NCBI RefSeq assembly: GCF_900176565.1
Contig: NZ_FXEH01000005.1
Span: 335,384-399,383, forward strand
Reading direction: 5' to 3'
DNA from: Thalassobacillus devorans
Lineage (GTDB): Bacteria; Bacillota; Bacilli; Bacillales; Halobacillaceae
Length of the DNA stretch: 64,000 nt
In this document: piece after piece, positions 8,270-17,328 of the stretch
Layout of the letters: each line of letters starts with the position of its first letter
Position numbering within the stretch: position 1 is the first letter of the stretch
Made by a program: the position numbers and the translations under genes
The notes under the pieces: model-generated
Told to the model about the DNA's origin: nothing
What the model saw: only the letters and a program-made list of their open reading frames with translations
Databases searched by the model: none

Positions 8270-8857
8270 TTATATTTCAGTTTCAAAGCGATAGCCTTTA
8301 TATTTCAAATTCACAAAATCAATATCCAATGCTGCATATTTTTCCATAAATACATCTACATTCCCTGGTTGATAATCATATCGGACTTTTTGTGGTACAG
8401 CTTCTATGACAGGTTCCTTCTTTGCAAAAGAAATCTCTGGCTCGTTTGCCTGATAATCAATGGAAACTAATCCATAGACCGGCATGCCGTCCAATGGATA
8501 ATCGAACTGCCATATCGCATTTCTTGCAGCTTGATCAGCCAAAGGCTCGCCGCCATTTTCGATACGCATCAGTTCATCCCCTTCTTCTGCCATTCTCGCC
8601 GTCCCTTCTAATACCGTCCGTTTGGCATGATCTGCCGTTTCCTCCGTCCGTACCCTGGAACTCTTCAAGCCAAGGTTGTGCCAGGCGTTTGTCTGGTCAA
8701 TCGTCAGTTTGCCGGCTGGCTGCTTTATTGACATGTCTGCCTTAGGCTGCTGAATATGGAGTTCAGCTTTCGGCTGTTCAATGGATTGATGTCCCTTCTC
8801 CACCCTTATACCAAGAGAAGCACGGTCACTGGACAATCTTATTTGTGGAAGCTCCAT
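8270..8857 (-). CDS. yviE: YviE-like protein (DUF6470)
   Basis: 195-residue protein of the YviE family, found between flgL and fliW in Bacilli; function not established. Start at 8857 (MELPQIRLSSDRASLGIRV) with GAGGTGAGGGG just upstream; an earlier in-frame start at 8884 runs into repeat DNA. Residues ~20-60 hold a short repeated pattern, IEQPKAEL / IQQPKADM / IKQPAGKL, a beta-rich tandem. No signal peptide or membrane segment. It heads the yviE-fliW-csrA group, which a 0.6 kb repeat separates from flgL. Confidence 0.85.
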   Translation of the reverse strand: MELPQIRLSSDRASLGIRVEKGHQSIEQPKAELHIQQPKADMSIKQPAGKLTIDQTNAWHNLGLKSSRVRTEETADHAKRTVLEGTARMAEEGDELMRIENGGEPLADQAARNAIWQFDYPLDGMPVYGLVSIDYQANEPEISFAKKEPVIEAVPQKVRYDYQPGNVDVFMEKYAALDIDFVNLKYKGYRFETEI

Positions 8858-8972
8858 CCCCTCACCTCTTTTGCTAGATTGCAATATATCAACGCTGATA
8901 TTACAGTTAAGCTCCCTTTTACTGAAGATTCAGCTTCAAGATAAGTTGTTTCCGTTACGGTAGTAACGGTTT

Positions 8973-9151
8973 GGAGGGCCGGGAAATTACTCGCTTTCCA
9001 TGGGGGTACGGTGAGCTTCCTCGGGCTAAAGCCCTGCGGGATCTCACCATGTACTATCCTCCCATTGGACTTTGAATAAGCTTCTTGAATAGACACCGCA
9101 CGAAGGAAATGCGTAGCATTTTCGAGGAGTCTCGCAATTTCCCGGACCTCC
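8973..9151. repeat. Palindromic module A, copy 1
   Basis: Outer arms 8973-8987 and 9137-9151 pair over 15 bp with one mismatch. An inner hairpin is built from GGTGAG..CTCACC around GGGCTAAAGCCC. Compared with copy 2 (63684-63803) there is an extra ~55 bp on the right side of the stem (about 9070-9125). Confidence 0.75.
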
Positions 9152-9322
9152 TTGCGTTTATGGGAGTAACGGAAACATCGGCATATCTTTAAACAAAGAG
9201 TGAGCGACGAGCTACACATGAAATGTGAGCTGAAAACCGCGTCTTTGTTCAATTAACCATTAAAAGTAGAAGAGATCTTCAAATATGGTAGGGGTTCGTT
9301 GCTCTCATTCTTCGGATGGGGT

Positions 9323-9436
9323 GGTTGGGAAACTGCGAGACTCCCGCGGGAGGAGGATCTAGGCAAGACCCCGCAAAGGCGAAAGCCTGAGGAGGCTTGC
9401 CAGGTCCCCCGCAGGAAAGCGAGTAGTTTCCCGACC
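9323..9436. repeat. Palindromic module B, copy 1
   Basis: GGTTGGGAAACT (9323-9334) pairs with AGTTTCCCGACC (9425-9436) with one G-T wobble; CCCGCGGG and AGGCGAAAGCCT stems lie inside. GC-rich and unlike the surrounding DNA. The start of a second copy is cut by the window end at about 63948. Confidence 0.75.
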
Positions 9437-9583
9437 AGCCCTGACGCCATTATGGTAAAGAACCCTTGTTATCTTGAAATCAAGTCTTCGACTTTTCGGT
9501 CCTTTGGTTGAATAACTGACTTAGGGTAATTCAACTACGTTTAACAGAGCTTTATTAAAAAAAGCTCTCTAATGTCAGATAGC

Positions 9584-10474
9584 TTATCGTAAAAAATCCA
9601 TCAAGGTTGGCTGAATGATTCGCGCGCCTACGCCAAGTGCTGCCCGATGCACACTTTCCTGAGTTTTCAAGTTTGTGATTACTTTTTCCAAATCCGCATC
9701 TTCATTATCTGATAAAATTTTCGTGGCTGTTATTTCTTGCTGAGCCAGCCGGTCTTCCACCAGTTCCACACGGTTCATCCTGGCCCCTAGATCAGCACGC
9801 TCGTCCACAATATTATTGATATGCCCATCCACTATATTAAGGTAGCTGTTTAATTCCCCCTCTTCACCAGAAGACAGTGCTTCTTCCAAGCCTTTCAGAT
9901 CACGAAATAAGTCTTCTGAAAATACTCTGCCTCCGTCAACATTGGCCTTTAAAGCATTACCTTTAGAAATCTCTATGTTCACTGTCCCTTTATTTTCACT
10001 AATATCAAGTTGGCCTTCTGTCAATTGACGGATAGGGGGGGTCAAAGTGTCATTACCATTGAAAATATATTTATTGTTCACTTTTGTATTAGCGATATCA
10101 ATTAGATGATCCCGCAATTGGGAGATTTCTTTTGCAATATTTTCCCGTTGTTCTTTGTCATAAGTTCCATTGCTGGCCTGGACCGTCAGTTCCCGGACAC
10201 GCTGCATCGCCTGTGTCGCTTTGTCCATGGCACTATCCGAATTTTCCATCCAGTTATGTATCTCTCCAAGGTTCCGCTGAAATTGCTTCACCTCATTAAG
10301 TTGGGTACGGTAATTCATCCCCTTCATAGCGACCACAGGATCATCAGAAGGGCGCGTGATTTTTTTTCCGGTGGAAAGCTGGTCCTGAAATTTCCCCATC
10401 CGCTCATAACTGTTCCCGAGGTTCCGGAGCATGTTATTACTTAACATTCCTTGCGTAACACGCACGTTACTCAC
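9584..10474 (-). CDS. flgL: Flagellar hook-filament junction protein FlgL
   Basis: 296-residue FlgL (HAP3), a flagellin-like protein that with FlgK joins hook and filament. N-terminal D0/D1 helices (RVTQGMLSNNMLRNLGNSYE, LSTGKKITRPSDDPV) and the C-terminal helix (NLKTQESVHRAALGVGARII) match flagellin-type folding. It starts at GTG directly after the flgK TAG, so it is translationally coupled. Last gene of the SigD flgM-flgN-flgK-flgL run; the repeat element begins about 130 bp after its stop. Confidence 0.95.
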   Translation of the reverse strand: MSNVRVTQGMLSNNMLRNLGNSYERMGKFQDQLSTGKKITRPSDDPVVAMKGMNYRTQLNEVKQFQRNLGEIHNWMENSDSAMDKATQAMQRVRELTVQASNGTYDKEQRENIAKEISQLRDHLIDIANTKVNNKYIFNGNDTLTPPIRQLTEGQLDISENKGTVNIEISKGNALKANVDGGRVFSEDLFRDLKGLEEALSSGEEGELNSYLNIVDGHINNIVDERADLGARMNRVELVEDRLAQQEITATKILSDNEDADLEKVITNLKTQESVHRAALGVGARIIQPTLMDFLR

Positions 10475-12061
10475 CTACCTTCCCACTAATCCCATTTGAT
10501 TGATGATACGGTCAAGTATTTCATCTACGGCAGTCATATTACGCGCTGAAGCGTTGTAGGCATGCTGGTACTTGATCATGTTCGTCATTTCTTCATCAAG
10601 GGAGACGGCACTGACAGATTGCCTGCGTTGTTCAACAGATTCTTTCAGAATTGTCGAGTTATCCGTCAGACGCTTGTATTCTTGTGCCTCGACACCCATC
10701 TTTCCAATTACGCCTTCATAAAAACTTTTTAGACTTACAGCCTTACCTAGTTCAGGAAGCACTTCATCCTTCACCTCTGCCATAGCGAGCGCATTACTTC
10801 CATCGCCCCCAAAAGGCTGAAGCCGGGATGCAGCAGCAATATTATCCGTATCATCCTTGATTGCCTGATGAACATTCAGACGACCAGCTGCACCAATAGA
10901 TTCATCTTCATCCTGTGTCGAGTTTTTAGTACCAAAAGTGAAGAATGATTGGGAACGGAATGCTTTATCTGCCCCATTCGCTTTTTCTTCGATATCCTTC
11001 AAGGTTGCTCCGTCTTCGTGAACTTCATTGAAACGGTTGGCGAAAGCAAAAGCCATTTTATCCAAATCCTCAGACATACCGTGCAGCATTCCCTTTAATT
11101 CCCCTGCACTATCCTGGAACCCATGTGCTTCCTTCAAGGCCAGCAGTCTCCCTTGTGATAGGAAGTCTGCTCCTTCCTTTTCATTAGCGGATGGAACAAG
11201 GGATATTCCCGCCACCACTCTACGCCCTCCGACTTCTTCAAAAGTAACCTCGAATTGTGGAGTAGATAAAGACTCTTCATTAGAGCCTCCTTTTACAATG
11301 GTTTCCCTATCCCCCCCATTTACCAAAAAGACAGTTGCCTGTCCCATTGCTGCAGCATTGGGATTGCCTTGTCCTGACTCATATTTCACCTCTATATCAA
11401 TCATCAGAGACAAGTCATCAATCAGTCTGTCGCGTTCATCATATAAATCATTCGGAACATACCCATGCGGTTCTACATTACCTATCTGGCGGTTAAGCTG
11501 ATCGATTTGCTTCAAGGTGGAGTTAATATCTTTGATGGTGACATTCATCTCATTCTCCAAGTCTTTTTGAATTCCTTTTAACGAGCCGGAAAGGTGATTG
11601 AATGTTTCCGCAACAGCTATCCCTCTTTGGCGGACGACCGATCTCGCTCCGGCATCTTCCGGATTGGTCGCTAAATCCTGCAGTGATTCCCAAAAACGAT
11701 CCATTGTCTTTGCCAGTCCTTGTTCGCTCGGTTCGTTCATCACTTCTTCCATTTTGCCGATCGAGCCAGCCAGTGTTTCCCAATAGGCAGTTTTATTTGA
11801 TTCCCCGCGATATTGAAGATCGAGAAACTGCTCACGTACTCGCTCTATCGATCCTGGCTGGACGCCACTCCCTATTTGTCCCGGAATATTCGGCCGATTT
11901 CGTGAAGCAGGAGGAAAAGGAGCCGTCTGTTCAAAATTGACTCGCTGCCTTGTATAGCCTTCTGTATTAGCATTTGCTATATTATGGCCTGTTGTATGCA
12001 GTGCGGATTGCTGTGCAAACAGCCCGCGCTTCGCTACCTCTAATCCATGGAATGTCGACAT
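10475..12061 (-). CDS. flgK: Flagellar hook-associated protein FlgK
   Basis: 528-residue FlgK (HAP1), first junction protein on the hook tip. The N-terminus MSTFHGLEVAKRGLFAQQSA with GHNIANANTEGYTRQRV is the rod/hook family signature; the C-terminus (SLDEEMTNMIKYQHAYNASA, ending DRIINQMGLVGR) is the matching helix. Slightly longer than B. subtilis FlgK (about 507). Lies 18 nt after flgN and abuts flgL. Confidence 0.96.
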   Translation of the reverse strand: MSTFHGLEVAKRGLFAQQSALHTTGHNIANANTEGYTRQRVNFEQTAPFPPASRNRPNIPGQIGSGVQPGSIERVREQFLDLQYRGESNKTAYWETLAGSIGKMEEVMNEPSEQGLAKTMDRFWESLQDLATNPEDAGARSVVRQRGIAVAETFNHLSGSLKGIQKDLENEMNVTIKDINSTLKQIDQLNRQIGNVEPHGYVPNDLYDERDRLIDDLSLMIDIEVKYESGQGNPNAAAMGQATVFLVNGGDRETIVKGGSNEESLSTPQFEVTFEEVGGRRVVAGISLVPSANEKEGADFLSQGRLLALKEAHGFQDSAGELKGMLHGMSEDLDKMAFAFANRFNEVHEDGATLKDIEEKANGADKAFRSQSFFTFGTKNSTQDEDESIGAAGRLNVHQAIKDDTDNIAAASRLQPFGGDGSNALAMAEVKDEVLPELGKAVSLKSFYEGVIGKMGVEAQEYKRLTDNSTILKESVEQRRQSVSAVSLDEEMTNMIKYQHAYNASARNMTAVDEILDRIINQMGLVGR

Positions 12062-12079
12062 CTTATTCAGGCTCCTCTC

Positions 12080-12571
12080 TTACGCTTTCGAATCGAATAT
12101 GGACCGTTTATCACCATGTGGTATCTCCGTTTTTTTGCCGTAGTTCATTTGGTTGATATCCGGCTGAAGCATGTCCAGGGATATGTGAATGAACTGCAAG
12201 GATTGTTTAGTCAGCTCAGCATTCAACTGTTGCTGTCCCTTTAGTGCAAAAATGAGGGAAGTCATTTCTTCCAAATTATTTTGCAATATGTCTTTTTCCT
12301 CACCATCGTCTAAGATTTCAAGCAAACGGGATGCCTGGGGGGATTCTTCTACAATATTTTTCTGTCTGTACCATTCTGCTACTGCCTGTATGCGATCATT
12401 TTCTACCTTTTCTATCGCCTGCAGGTGCTTTCTTTCTTTCGGCAGCAATTGTTGGAGTTTATCCGTGTCCCCTGCTTTTAACACCCCTGTTCGTTCTTTT
12501 GTCAGCTGCAACAGGCTTACGTGTAATTGCTTCAGTTTCTCTATCTGCTGGTTTATCTTCACGATAGACAC
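12080..12571 (-). CDS. flgN: Flagellar chaperone FlgN
   Basis: 163-residue helical protein, the FlgN-type export chaperone for FlgK and FlgL (B. subtilis YvyG). The start is the GTG at 12571, with AAGGGGG eight nt upstream and 13 nt after the flgM stop; a longer TTG frame from 12610 would overlap flgM. Three long amphipathic helices (INQQIEKLKQLHVSLLQL, LQQLLPKERKHLQAIEKV and the C-terminal part). Identified from position plus fold. Confidence 0.85.
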   Translation of the reverse strand: MSIVKINQQIEKLKQLHVSLLQLTKERTGVLKAGDTDKLQQLLPKERKHLQAIEKVENDRIQAVAEWYRQKNIVEESPQASRLLEILDDGEEKDILQNNLEEMTSLIFALKGQQQLNAELTKQSLQFIHISLDMLQPDINQMNYGKKTEIPHGDKRSIFDSKA

Positions 12572-12584
12572 GGCAGGAGCCCCC

Positions 12585-12851
12585 TTATTTCCGACTGTTC
12601 CAGAATTCAATCATTTTCTGAGCCGTTTTCTCTGCATTTACTTTATATTCTCCCTGTTCAATTGACTGTTTGATATCTGCTACCTTCTTTTCTCGCGCAG
12701 GATCCGTGCTGGCGTTTTCTTGTAAACTCTTTGCCTTATGGGAGATTTCCACCTTGTCTTCCTGCTGGAAAGATTGCTTCATCGCCGTTTGCCTATTCAA
12801 ACGTTTGTGATAAGGATTCAAATTAACATGATTTGATCCGTTTATTTTCAT
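12585..12851 (-). CDS. flgM: Anti-sigma-D factor FlgM
   Basis: 88-residue FlgM. It holds SigD inactive until the hook is complete. The N-terminal half is polar and probably disordered (MKINGSNHVNLNPYHKRLNR); the C-terminal SigD-binding helices hold KVADIKQSIEQGEYKVNAEK, a family hallmark. First gene after a near-consensus SigD promoter, so FlgM represses its own transcription, as in B. subtilis. Confidence 0.93.
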   Translation of the reverse strand: MKINGSNHVNLNPYHKRLNRQTAMKQSFQQEDKVEISHKAKSLQENASTDPAREKKVADIKQSIEQGEYKVNAEKTAQKMIEFWNSRK

Positions 12852-12899
12852 TCTCGTTCACCTCACTCTAATGTTTGCCGTCACTTATATTTACTCTTT

Positions 12900-12926
12900 T
12901 TATCGTCTTATCCACTCTATAGTTTA
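12900..12926 (-). promoter_or_regulatory. SigD promoter of flgMNKL
   Basis: Minus strand: TAAA (12923-12926), exactly 15 nt, then GACGATAA (12900-12907). One mismatch from TAAA-N15-GCCGATAA. It lies between yvyF and flgM, 49-75 bp upstream of flgM. Confidence 0.88.
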
Positions 12927-12955
12927 ATGCTACTTTTTTCCCTTTTTCAAGGCTC

Positions 12956-13216
12956 TCAGGTTTGCGACTTATGCCTATCTGATACGATTGTACGTAGCCG
13001 CTCCTCCCTGACAAACTTCATAATACGGTCATGCGCTACACCTGTTTCGGCCATTACTTCGGCGACAGAGGCTTCACGGCTTTTCCGCTTCCTGATGAAA
13101 TCATAGATTTTTCTATACTCGGCTTCTTCTTCTTGAAGACATTGCTGGCATAAAGCGTGCCTGTTTTGCACGAATATCTTCCCGCATCGGCGGCAATTAG
13201 ATAGTTTGTCCTCCAT
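12956..13216 (-). CDS. yvyF: YvyF-like zinc-ribbon protein
   Basis: 86-residue protein of the Firmicutes YvyF family (flagellar operon protein of unknown function). The N-terminus has two CxxC pairs (CRRCGKIF, CQQC) that can form a zinc ribbon; the rest is helical with a helix-turn-helix look (ASVAEVMAETGVAHDRIMKF). Lies between comFC and the flgM promoter, as in B. subtilis, where it can be read from the comF side. Confidence 0.88.
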   Translation of the reverse strand: MEDKLSNCRRCGKIFVQNRHALCQQCLQEEEAEYRKIYDFIRKRKSREASVAEVMAETGVAHDRIMKFVREERLRTIVSDRHKSQT

Positions 13217-13280
13217 ACAAAACCCTCCTTGCTTTCCAGTTACTTAATATATCGGCAAACCAGCCATATCCGACAACCTT

Positions 13281-13964
13281 TTATCCACTCCGAACCAAAG
13301 TAAAGGAATAGACGGCCGGCGCTCCTCCTTCTTTCAACAGTTTAGCCGCATGTCTCAATGTGGTGCCAGTAGTATAAATGTCATCTACCAAAAGAACAGG
13401 CTTTGAGACTTGTTCTAGGAGTTGAAATGGGTTTTCCGTATTCACTCTTTCTTTTCGGCTCTTCTTCGACTGTTTTTCTCCATGGATGCGAGTCAGCACT
13501 TCACGCACCGGGGCCTTTATTAGTGATGCTATAGCCAAAGCCTGATTAAAACCTCTCTCACCCATACGTTCTTGGCTGAGAGGAATAGGTACAAGCAAAA
13601 GATCCTGTTGACTGAAATGCAGCTGAAATACCTCCTGGAGTTCATATTTGAACATTTCTATCAATATATAGTCGCCCCTATACTTCCAACGAGCTACGAT
13701 ACCTTTCATCGTTTCATTATAATTAAAAACAGCTACGTTTTTTTCAAGTATCCCCCGCCATGATTCTTCACTCTCCCAGCGCTCACAATCCTGGCAGATT
13801 CCATTAACATCCATAGGGCGGGCACAAATGGAGCATTGAGGGAGGCTGATCCTTTCCAACTGAGAAAAACAGTTTTCACATATTTTCTTATCGGATGGAG
13901 GGGAGAAGAGGTTGGACCAGGTAACCTGATGTAATATTATTTCATGACAGTTTAAACAATGCAT
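13281..13964 (-). CDS. comFC: ComFC, competence phosphoribosyltransferase-like protein
   Basis: 227-residue ComFC. The N-terminus has a four-cysteine zinc motif (CLNCHEII, CENC) and CSICARPM; the C-terminus is a type I phosphoribosyltransferase fold with the PRPP loop LLVDDIYTTGTTLRHAA. It acts with ComFA in moving transforming DNA across the membrane. Starts one base after the comFA stop. comFB, which lies between comFA and comFC in B. subtilis, is absent. Confidence 0.93.
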   Translation of the reverse strand: MHCLNCHEIILHQVTWSNLFSPPSDKKICENCFSQLERISLPQCSICARPMDVNGICQDCERWESEESWRGILEKNVAVFNYNETMKGIVARWKYRGDYILIEMFKYELQEVFQLHFSQQDLLLVPIPLSQERMGERGFNQALAIASLIKAPVREVLTRIHGEKQSKKSRKERVNTENPFQLLEQVSKPVLLVDDIYTTGTTLRHAAKLLKEGGAPAVYSFTLVRSG

Positions 13965-13965
13965 G

Positions 13966-15405
13966 CTACATCCTCCGTCCCAGCTTGTTCATTTTCCAAA
14001 TAGTCTCCACAGCCTTCACCATCGCCTCCGTTTTACCTTGATGAAAAAATATTACTTCTCCATCCGGGTCGTCCGGGCTTCGGCCAGCACGACCGGCAAT
14101 TTGAATCAAGGCTGCCTGATCAAATACATGGTGTCCGCTATCAAATACCAGGACATCAACAGAAGGAAACGTAACACCTCTTTCTAAAATTGTTGTTGTA
14201 ACTAAAGTTTCATAAGATTTATCACGGAAAGATTGAATTTTTTGGCTTCGCTCAGGGTCGGAAGCATGTACGGAAGTAATGGATGGGATATAGAAGGATA
14301 AGATGTCGGTAACGATAACTGCATCTTCAATCGTAGGAACAAAGATTAATAATTGACGGTCAGCATTAACTCGCTTCTTGAGCCAATTCAGGATTTTAGG
14401 TGAAAGCTCACGATGTTTTAGGGTCTTTCTGAAGTCAAAGGCAGTGATAAATTGGGGAACAGGTAGAGGGTGTCCATGAAAACGCCGCGGTACAAATACT
14501 ACCGGAAGTCGTTTACGGGCAATCTCTCGTTCGTGTTTAGGACGGGGAGTAGCTGTTAGATAAATACGGGCCGCAGTTTCTTTTGCCGCACGGTCAGCAG
14601 CATAAGTTAGCGATTTATCCTTATGAAATGGAAAAGCATCAATTTCATCGATAATCATAACATCAAATGCTCTTCCAAAGCGGAGCAGTTGGTGAGTGGT
14701 GGCAATAATGAATGGAGCACTTCCACTTTTATCATCGCTGGTGCCATGCAGTGCCTGGATCTCTACGCTCGGAAATGCCGACTGGAAACGGGGAAGCAGC
14801 TCCTGAACAACATCAGCACGAGGCGTTGCAAGGCAAACCCGCTTCCCCTGGGCAAAAGCAAGGTTTAATCCTGGAAACAGCATTTCTGTTTTGCCGGCCC
14901 CACACACCGCCCAGACTAAAAGTCGAAGGCTGTCTTTACCAATGGCAGATAGAATTTGGTTTGCAGCATGTTGTTGAGCAGGCGTCAGTTCCCCATTCCA
15001 TTGGCAGGCGTCAACATGCTTTGGCCATTGGACATCAGGTCGATAAGCATATAGGTGTTCCTTTTCGGAAACACGCCCCATCATAATACAGTTCCGGCAA
15101 TAGACCGCTCCATCAGGAAGGGAAGCGAACAGATGACGTTTTCGATTACCACAGCGGCGGCATTTATATCCCCACGGGTGTTTTTCGATTGCGGGAATCG
15201 TGGCGAGCAGTTCAGATGATTCCATTTGCTGAAATGATTCATTATCTAAAGGAATTTCATTGCGTAGCAATAATTTGCCAGTCAAGAAGGCAGAGAAGTG
15301 CTCATGGCGAGGATCGGGAGGGGCTGTTGCTCTTTCCAGTGAGGAAGGAATCCAGGAGAAATCGTGGAAAAATGATTCCTGGAAGTAGGAGAATAACTTA
15401 TTCAA
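13966..15405 (-). CDS. comFA: ComFA, DNA-uptake helicase/translocase
   Basis: 479-residue DEAD-box type ATPase needed for transformation; it sits on the inner membrane face and drives single-stranded DNA import. A zinc finger near residues 80-110 (CRRCGNRKRHLF..CRNC), Walker A AVCGAGKTE, Walker B IIDEIDAFP, motif III YLTATPRP, and C-terminal helicase motifs including TTTILERGVTFPSVDVLVFD and QIAGRAGRSPDDPDG. The likely start is TTG with GGAG nine nt upstream. First gene of a comFA-comFC pair, 42 nt after degV. Confidence 0.95.
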   Translation of the reverse strand: MNKLFSYFQESFFHDFSWIPSSLERATAPPDPRHEHFSAFLTGKLLLRNEIPLDNESFQQMESSELLATIPAIEKHPWGYKCRRCGNRKRHLFASLPDGAVYCRNCIMMGRVSEKEHLYAYRPDVQWPKHVDACQWNGELTPAQQHAANQILSAIGKDSLRLLVWAVCGAGKTEMLFPGLNLAFAQGKRVCLATPRADVVQELLPRFQSAFPSVEIQALHGTSDDKSGSAPFIIATTHQLLRFGRAFDVMIIDEIDAFPFHKDKSLTYAADRAAKETAARIYLTATPRPKHEREIARKRLPVVFVPRRFHGHPLPVPQFITAFDFRKTLKHRELSPKILNWLKKRVNADRQLLIFVPTIEDAVIVTDILSFYIPSITSVHASDPERSQKIQSFRDKSYETLVTTTILERGVTFPSVDVLVFDSGHHVFDQAALIQIAGRAGRSPDDPDGEVIFFHQGKTEAMVKAVETIWKMNKLGRRM

Positions 15406-15446
15406 TTGGGATCACTCCAGTTATAAAAGGAGGAAGAAGCCCCTCC

Positions 15447-16289
15447 TTATTTTTTATACCAGCCAAGTCCAAGTGCGCCTTCACCAAGGTGCGTACCGAT
15501 GACTGGCCCAAAATAGCTGGTTGTTACTTCAATATTAGGGAAACGTGATTCTAAATCCTGCTTGATCTCTTCTGCATCAGCTTCACAATTACCATGGATA
15601 ACCGATGCTTTTATTGTATCTCCTTTTTTAGCGTCCTCTTCAAATAACGAAATAATCCGTTTAACTGCTTTTTTTCTCGTACGGATCTTTTCAAACGGGA
15701 CAATTTTTGTATCGACAAAGTGCAGCACCGGCTTCACCTGCAACAGACTTCCGACAATTTTTTGTGCGCCTGATAGCCGTCCTCCACGATAGAGATTAGT
15801 CAAGTCATCTACCATAAAATAAGCACGCATGGTCTGTTTCATTTCTTCTAATCGAGACAAAATCTGCGCCGGTGTTGCCCCGTTATCTGCCATTTCAGCT
15901 GCCTCCAGCACATAAAAACCTTGCATCATAGCACTCAATTCAGAATCAAATGGATAGACATCGATTTCCTCGACCATTTCACCTGCTGTAACAGTCCCCT
16001 GGTAGGTTCCACTGATACCACTGGAAAGATGGATAGCCACAACCGCGTCATAGTCACGGGAAAGCTCCTCCAGTTTTTCTGTCACATAACCGATGGATGG
16101 CTGCGAAGTTTTAGGTAATTCTTCACTTTGACGCATCATGTCGTAAAATTCACCAGCCTGGATATCAATTTCTTCCCGGTAGGATTCATCGTTTATGATT
16201 ACATTCAATGGAACCATATGTATATGATAGGCGTTGCGCAGGCCTTCAGGTATATATGCCGTACTATCAGTCAACACCGCTGTTTTCAT
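15447..16289 (-). CDS. degV: DegV-family fatty-acid binding protein
   Basis: 280-residue DegV/FakB-type protein. The family binds a single fatty acid and, with the kinase FakA, feeds exogenous fatty acids into phospholipid synthesis. Signatures: TDSTAYIPEG at the N-terminus, SQPSIGYV, HLSSGISGTYQ, a YFMVDDLTNLYRGGRLSGAQ block and the C-terminal GPVIGTHLGEGALGLGW. Same position as yviA beside degU-comFA in B. subtilis. Regulatory naming is historical; DNA binding is not expected. Confidence 0.93.
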   Translation of the reverse strand: MKTAVLTDSTAYIPEGLRNAYHIHMVPLNVIINDESYREEIDIQAGEFYDMMRQSEELPKTSQPSIGYVTEKLEELSRDYDAVVAIHLSSGISGTYQGTVTAGEMVEEIDVYPFDSELSAMMQGFYVLEAAEMADNGATPAQILSRLEEMKQTMRAYFMVDDLTNLYRGGRLSGAQKIVGSLLQVKPVLHFVDTKIVPFEKIRTRKKAVKRIISLFEEDAKKGDTIKASVIHGNCEADAEEIKQDLESRFPNIEVTTSYFGPVIGTHLGEGALGLGWYKK

Positions 16290-16442
16290 AGGGCATCGTG
16301 CTCCTTCTGCTTATTTCTATTACTTGCTTTCATTTTACATGAACGACAGCCATTTTTCATCAAACTGTGCTATGGAAATAAAAATAATACTCCATGTACT
16401 ACAAAAGTGAGTATCACTGTTATATCAACACGCAGATCATTT

Positions 16443-16475
16443 AAAAAGCCTCTGGACGAGTCGTCCAGAGGCTTT
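16443..16475 (-). terminator. Terminator after degU
   Basis: 15-bp perfect stem (16445-16459 with 16461-16475) with A/T flanks just after the degU stop, ending the degS-degU unit. Confidence 0.88.
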
Positions 16476-16483
16476 ATCCACAA

Positions 16484-17164
16484 TTAAAGTACTTCAACCC
16501 AGCCATTCTTGATAGCTGTTACTACCGCCTGCGTGCGGTCGTTTACATTCATTTTTTGCAGGATATTGCTTACATGGTTTTTAACCGTTTTTTCACTGAT
16601 GTACAATGATTCAGCGACGCCCCGGTTACTTTTTCCATCAGCCAAAAGCTGTAGAACCTCGCATTCGCGACGTGTCAGCAAATGTAATGGCTTCCGGTAT
16701 TCAATTGTCTGGAAGGACTGACCGTTCTCAGCAGTTTCGGAGAGGCGACGGTATTCAGCAACCAGATTGTGGGTGACCTTCGGATGAAGGTAAGAACCGC
16801 CCTCGCTTACCACTTTGATAGCTTCAATCAGAGCATCGGAATCCATCTCTTTCAACAAGTAGCCCTGTGCCCCGGTTTTCAGCGCATGGGTTACATAGTT
16901 TTCATCATCATGGATAGAGAGTACAATCACTTTCAATTCCGGGTAACGGCTGATCAGTTCGGCAGTTGCCTCAACCCCATTCATATTCGGCATATTGATA
17001 TCCATCAATACAACATCAGGATCATGCTGTTCCACCAAATCCACCGCTGTATCCCCATCGTCACCTTCTGCTACAACTTCAAAGCTGGCTTCAAAGTCTA
17101 AAATTCGCTTAACGCCTTCTCGAAAAAGTTTATGGTCATCAATCAATACGATTTGTGTTGTCAT
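16484..17164 (-). CDS. degU: Response regulator DegU
   Basis: 226-residue NarL/FixJ-type regulator. Receiver domain residues 1-120 with the acidic pair DD near residues 9-10 and phosphorylatable Asp55 ([10 protein letters not shown]); the C-terminal LuxR-type HTH includes [20 protein letters not shown] and [12 protein letters not shown]. Controls exoenzymes, competence and motility. Start at 17164 ([14 protein letters not shown]) with GGAGG nine nt upstream. Separated from degS by ~160 bp, enough for an internal promoter. Confidence 0.97.
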   Translation of the reverse strand: MTTQIVLIDDHKLFREGVKRILDFEASFEVVAEGDDGDTAVDLVEQHDPDVVLMDINMPNMNGVEATAELISRYPELKVIVLSIHDDENYVTHALKTGAQGYLLKEMDSDALIEAIKVVSEGGSYLHPKVTHNLVAEYRRLSETAENGQSFQTIEYRKPLHLLTRRECEVLQLLADGKSNRGVAESLYISEKTVKNHVSNILQKMNVNDRTQAVVTAIKNGWVEVL

Positions 17165-17328
17165 TGTCCTTTTCCTCCCCATCTCATAATTTCTGGGTAA
17201 ACTACGTGACTAAATTCCCTATACTTCCGCTCAAAAAACTTCAAATTGAAGTATCGAACAAAATATAAGTCTATATTCCTATATTATTATTCATTATAAA
17301 TCATTTTTTAAGATTTAGGTAGTCTTGC

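Larger units (their letters stand above)
8895..9450. repeat. Composite palindromic repeat, copy 1
   Basis: A non-coding element of about 560 bp, also present in the same orientation at 63606 to the window end. It holds two long hairpin modules (8973-9151 and 9323-9436) and shared flanks, such as the sequence ending in CTCAGTTTC-like bases before module A and GGGTTCGTT before module B. Short ORFs across it are the product of the repeat. It splits the flgMNKL and yviE-fliW-csrA groups. From 9451 to 9583 nothing else is recognised. Confidence 0.8.

Noticed and set aside
8839-9252. Minus-strand ORF similar to one at 63553-63852
   Set aside because: Both lie across the palindromic repeat. Their similarity follows from nucleotide identity of the repeat and the differences are not biased to silent positions, so they are not called genes.
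9299-9511. Plus-strand ORF across module B
   Set aside because: Covers a GC-rich hairpin, no RBS, no family likeness.
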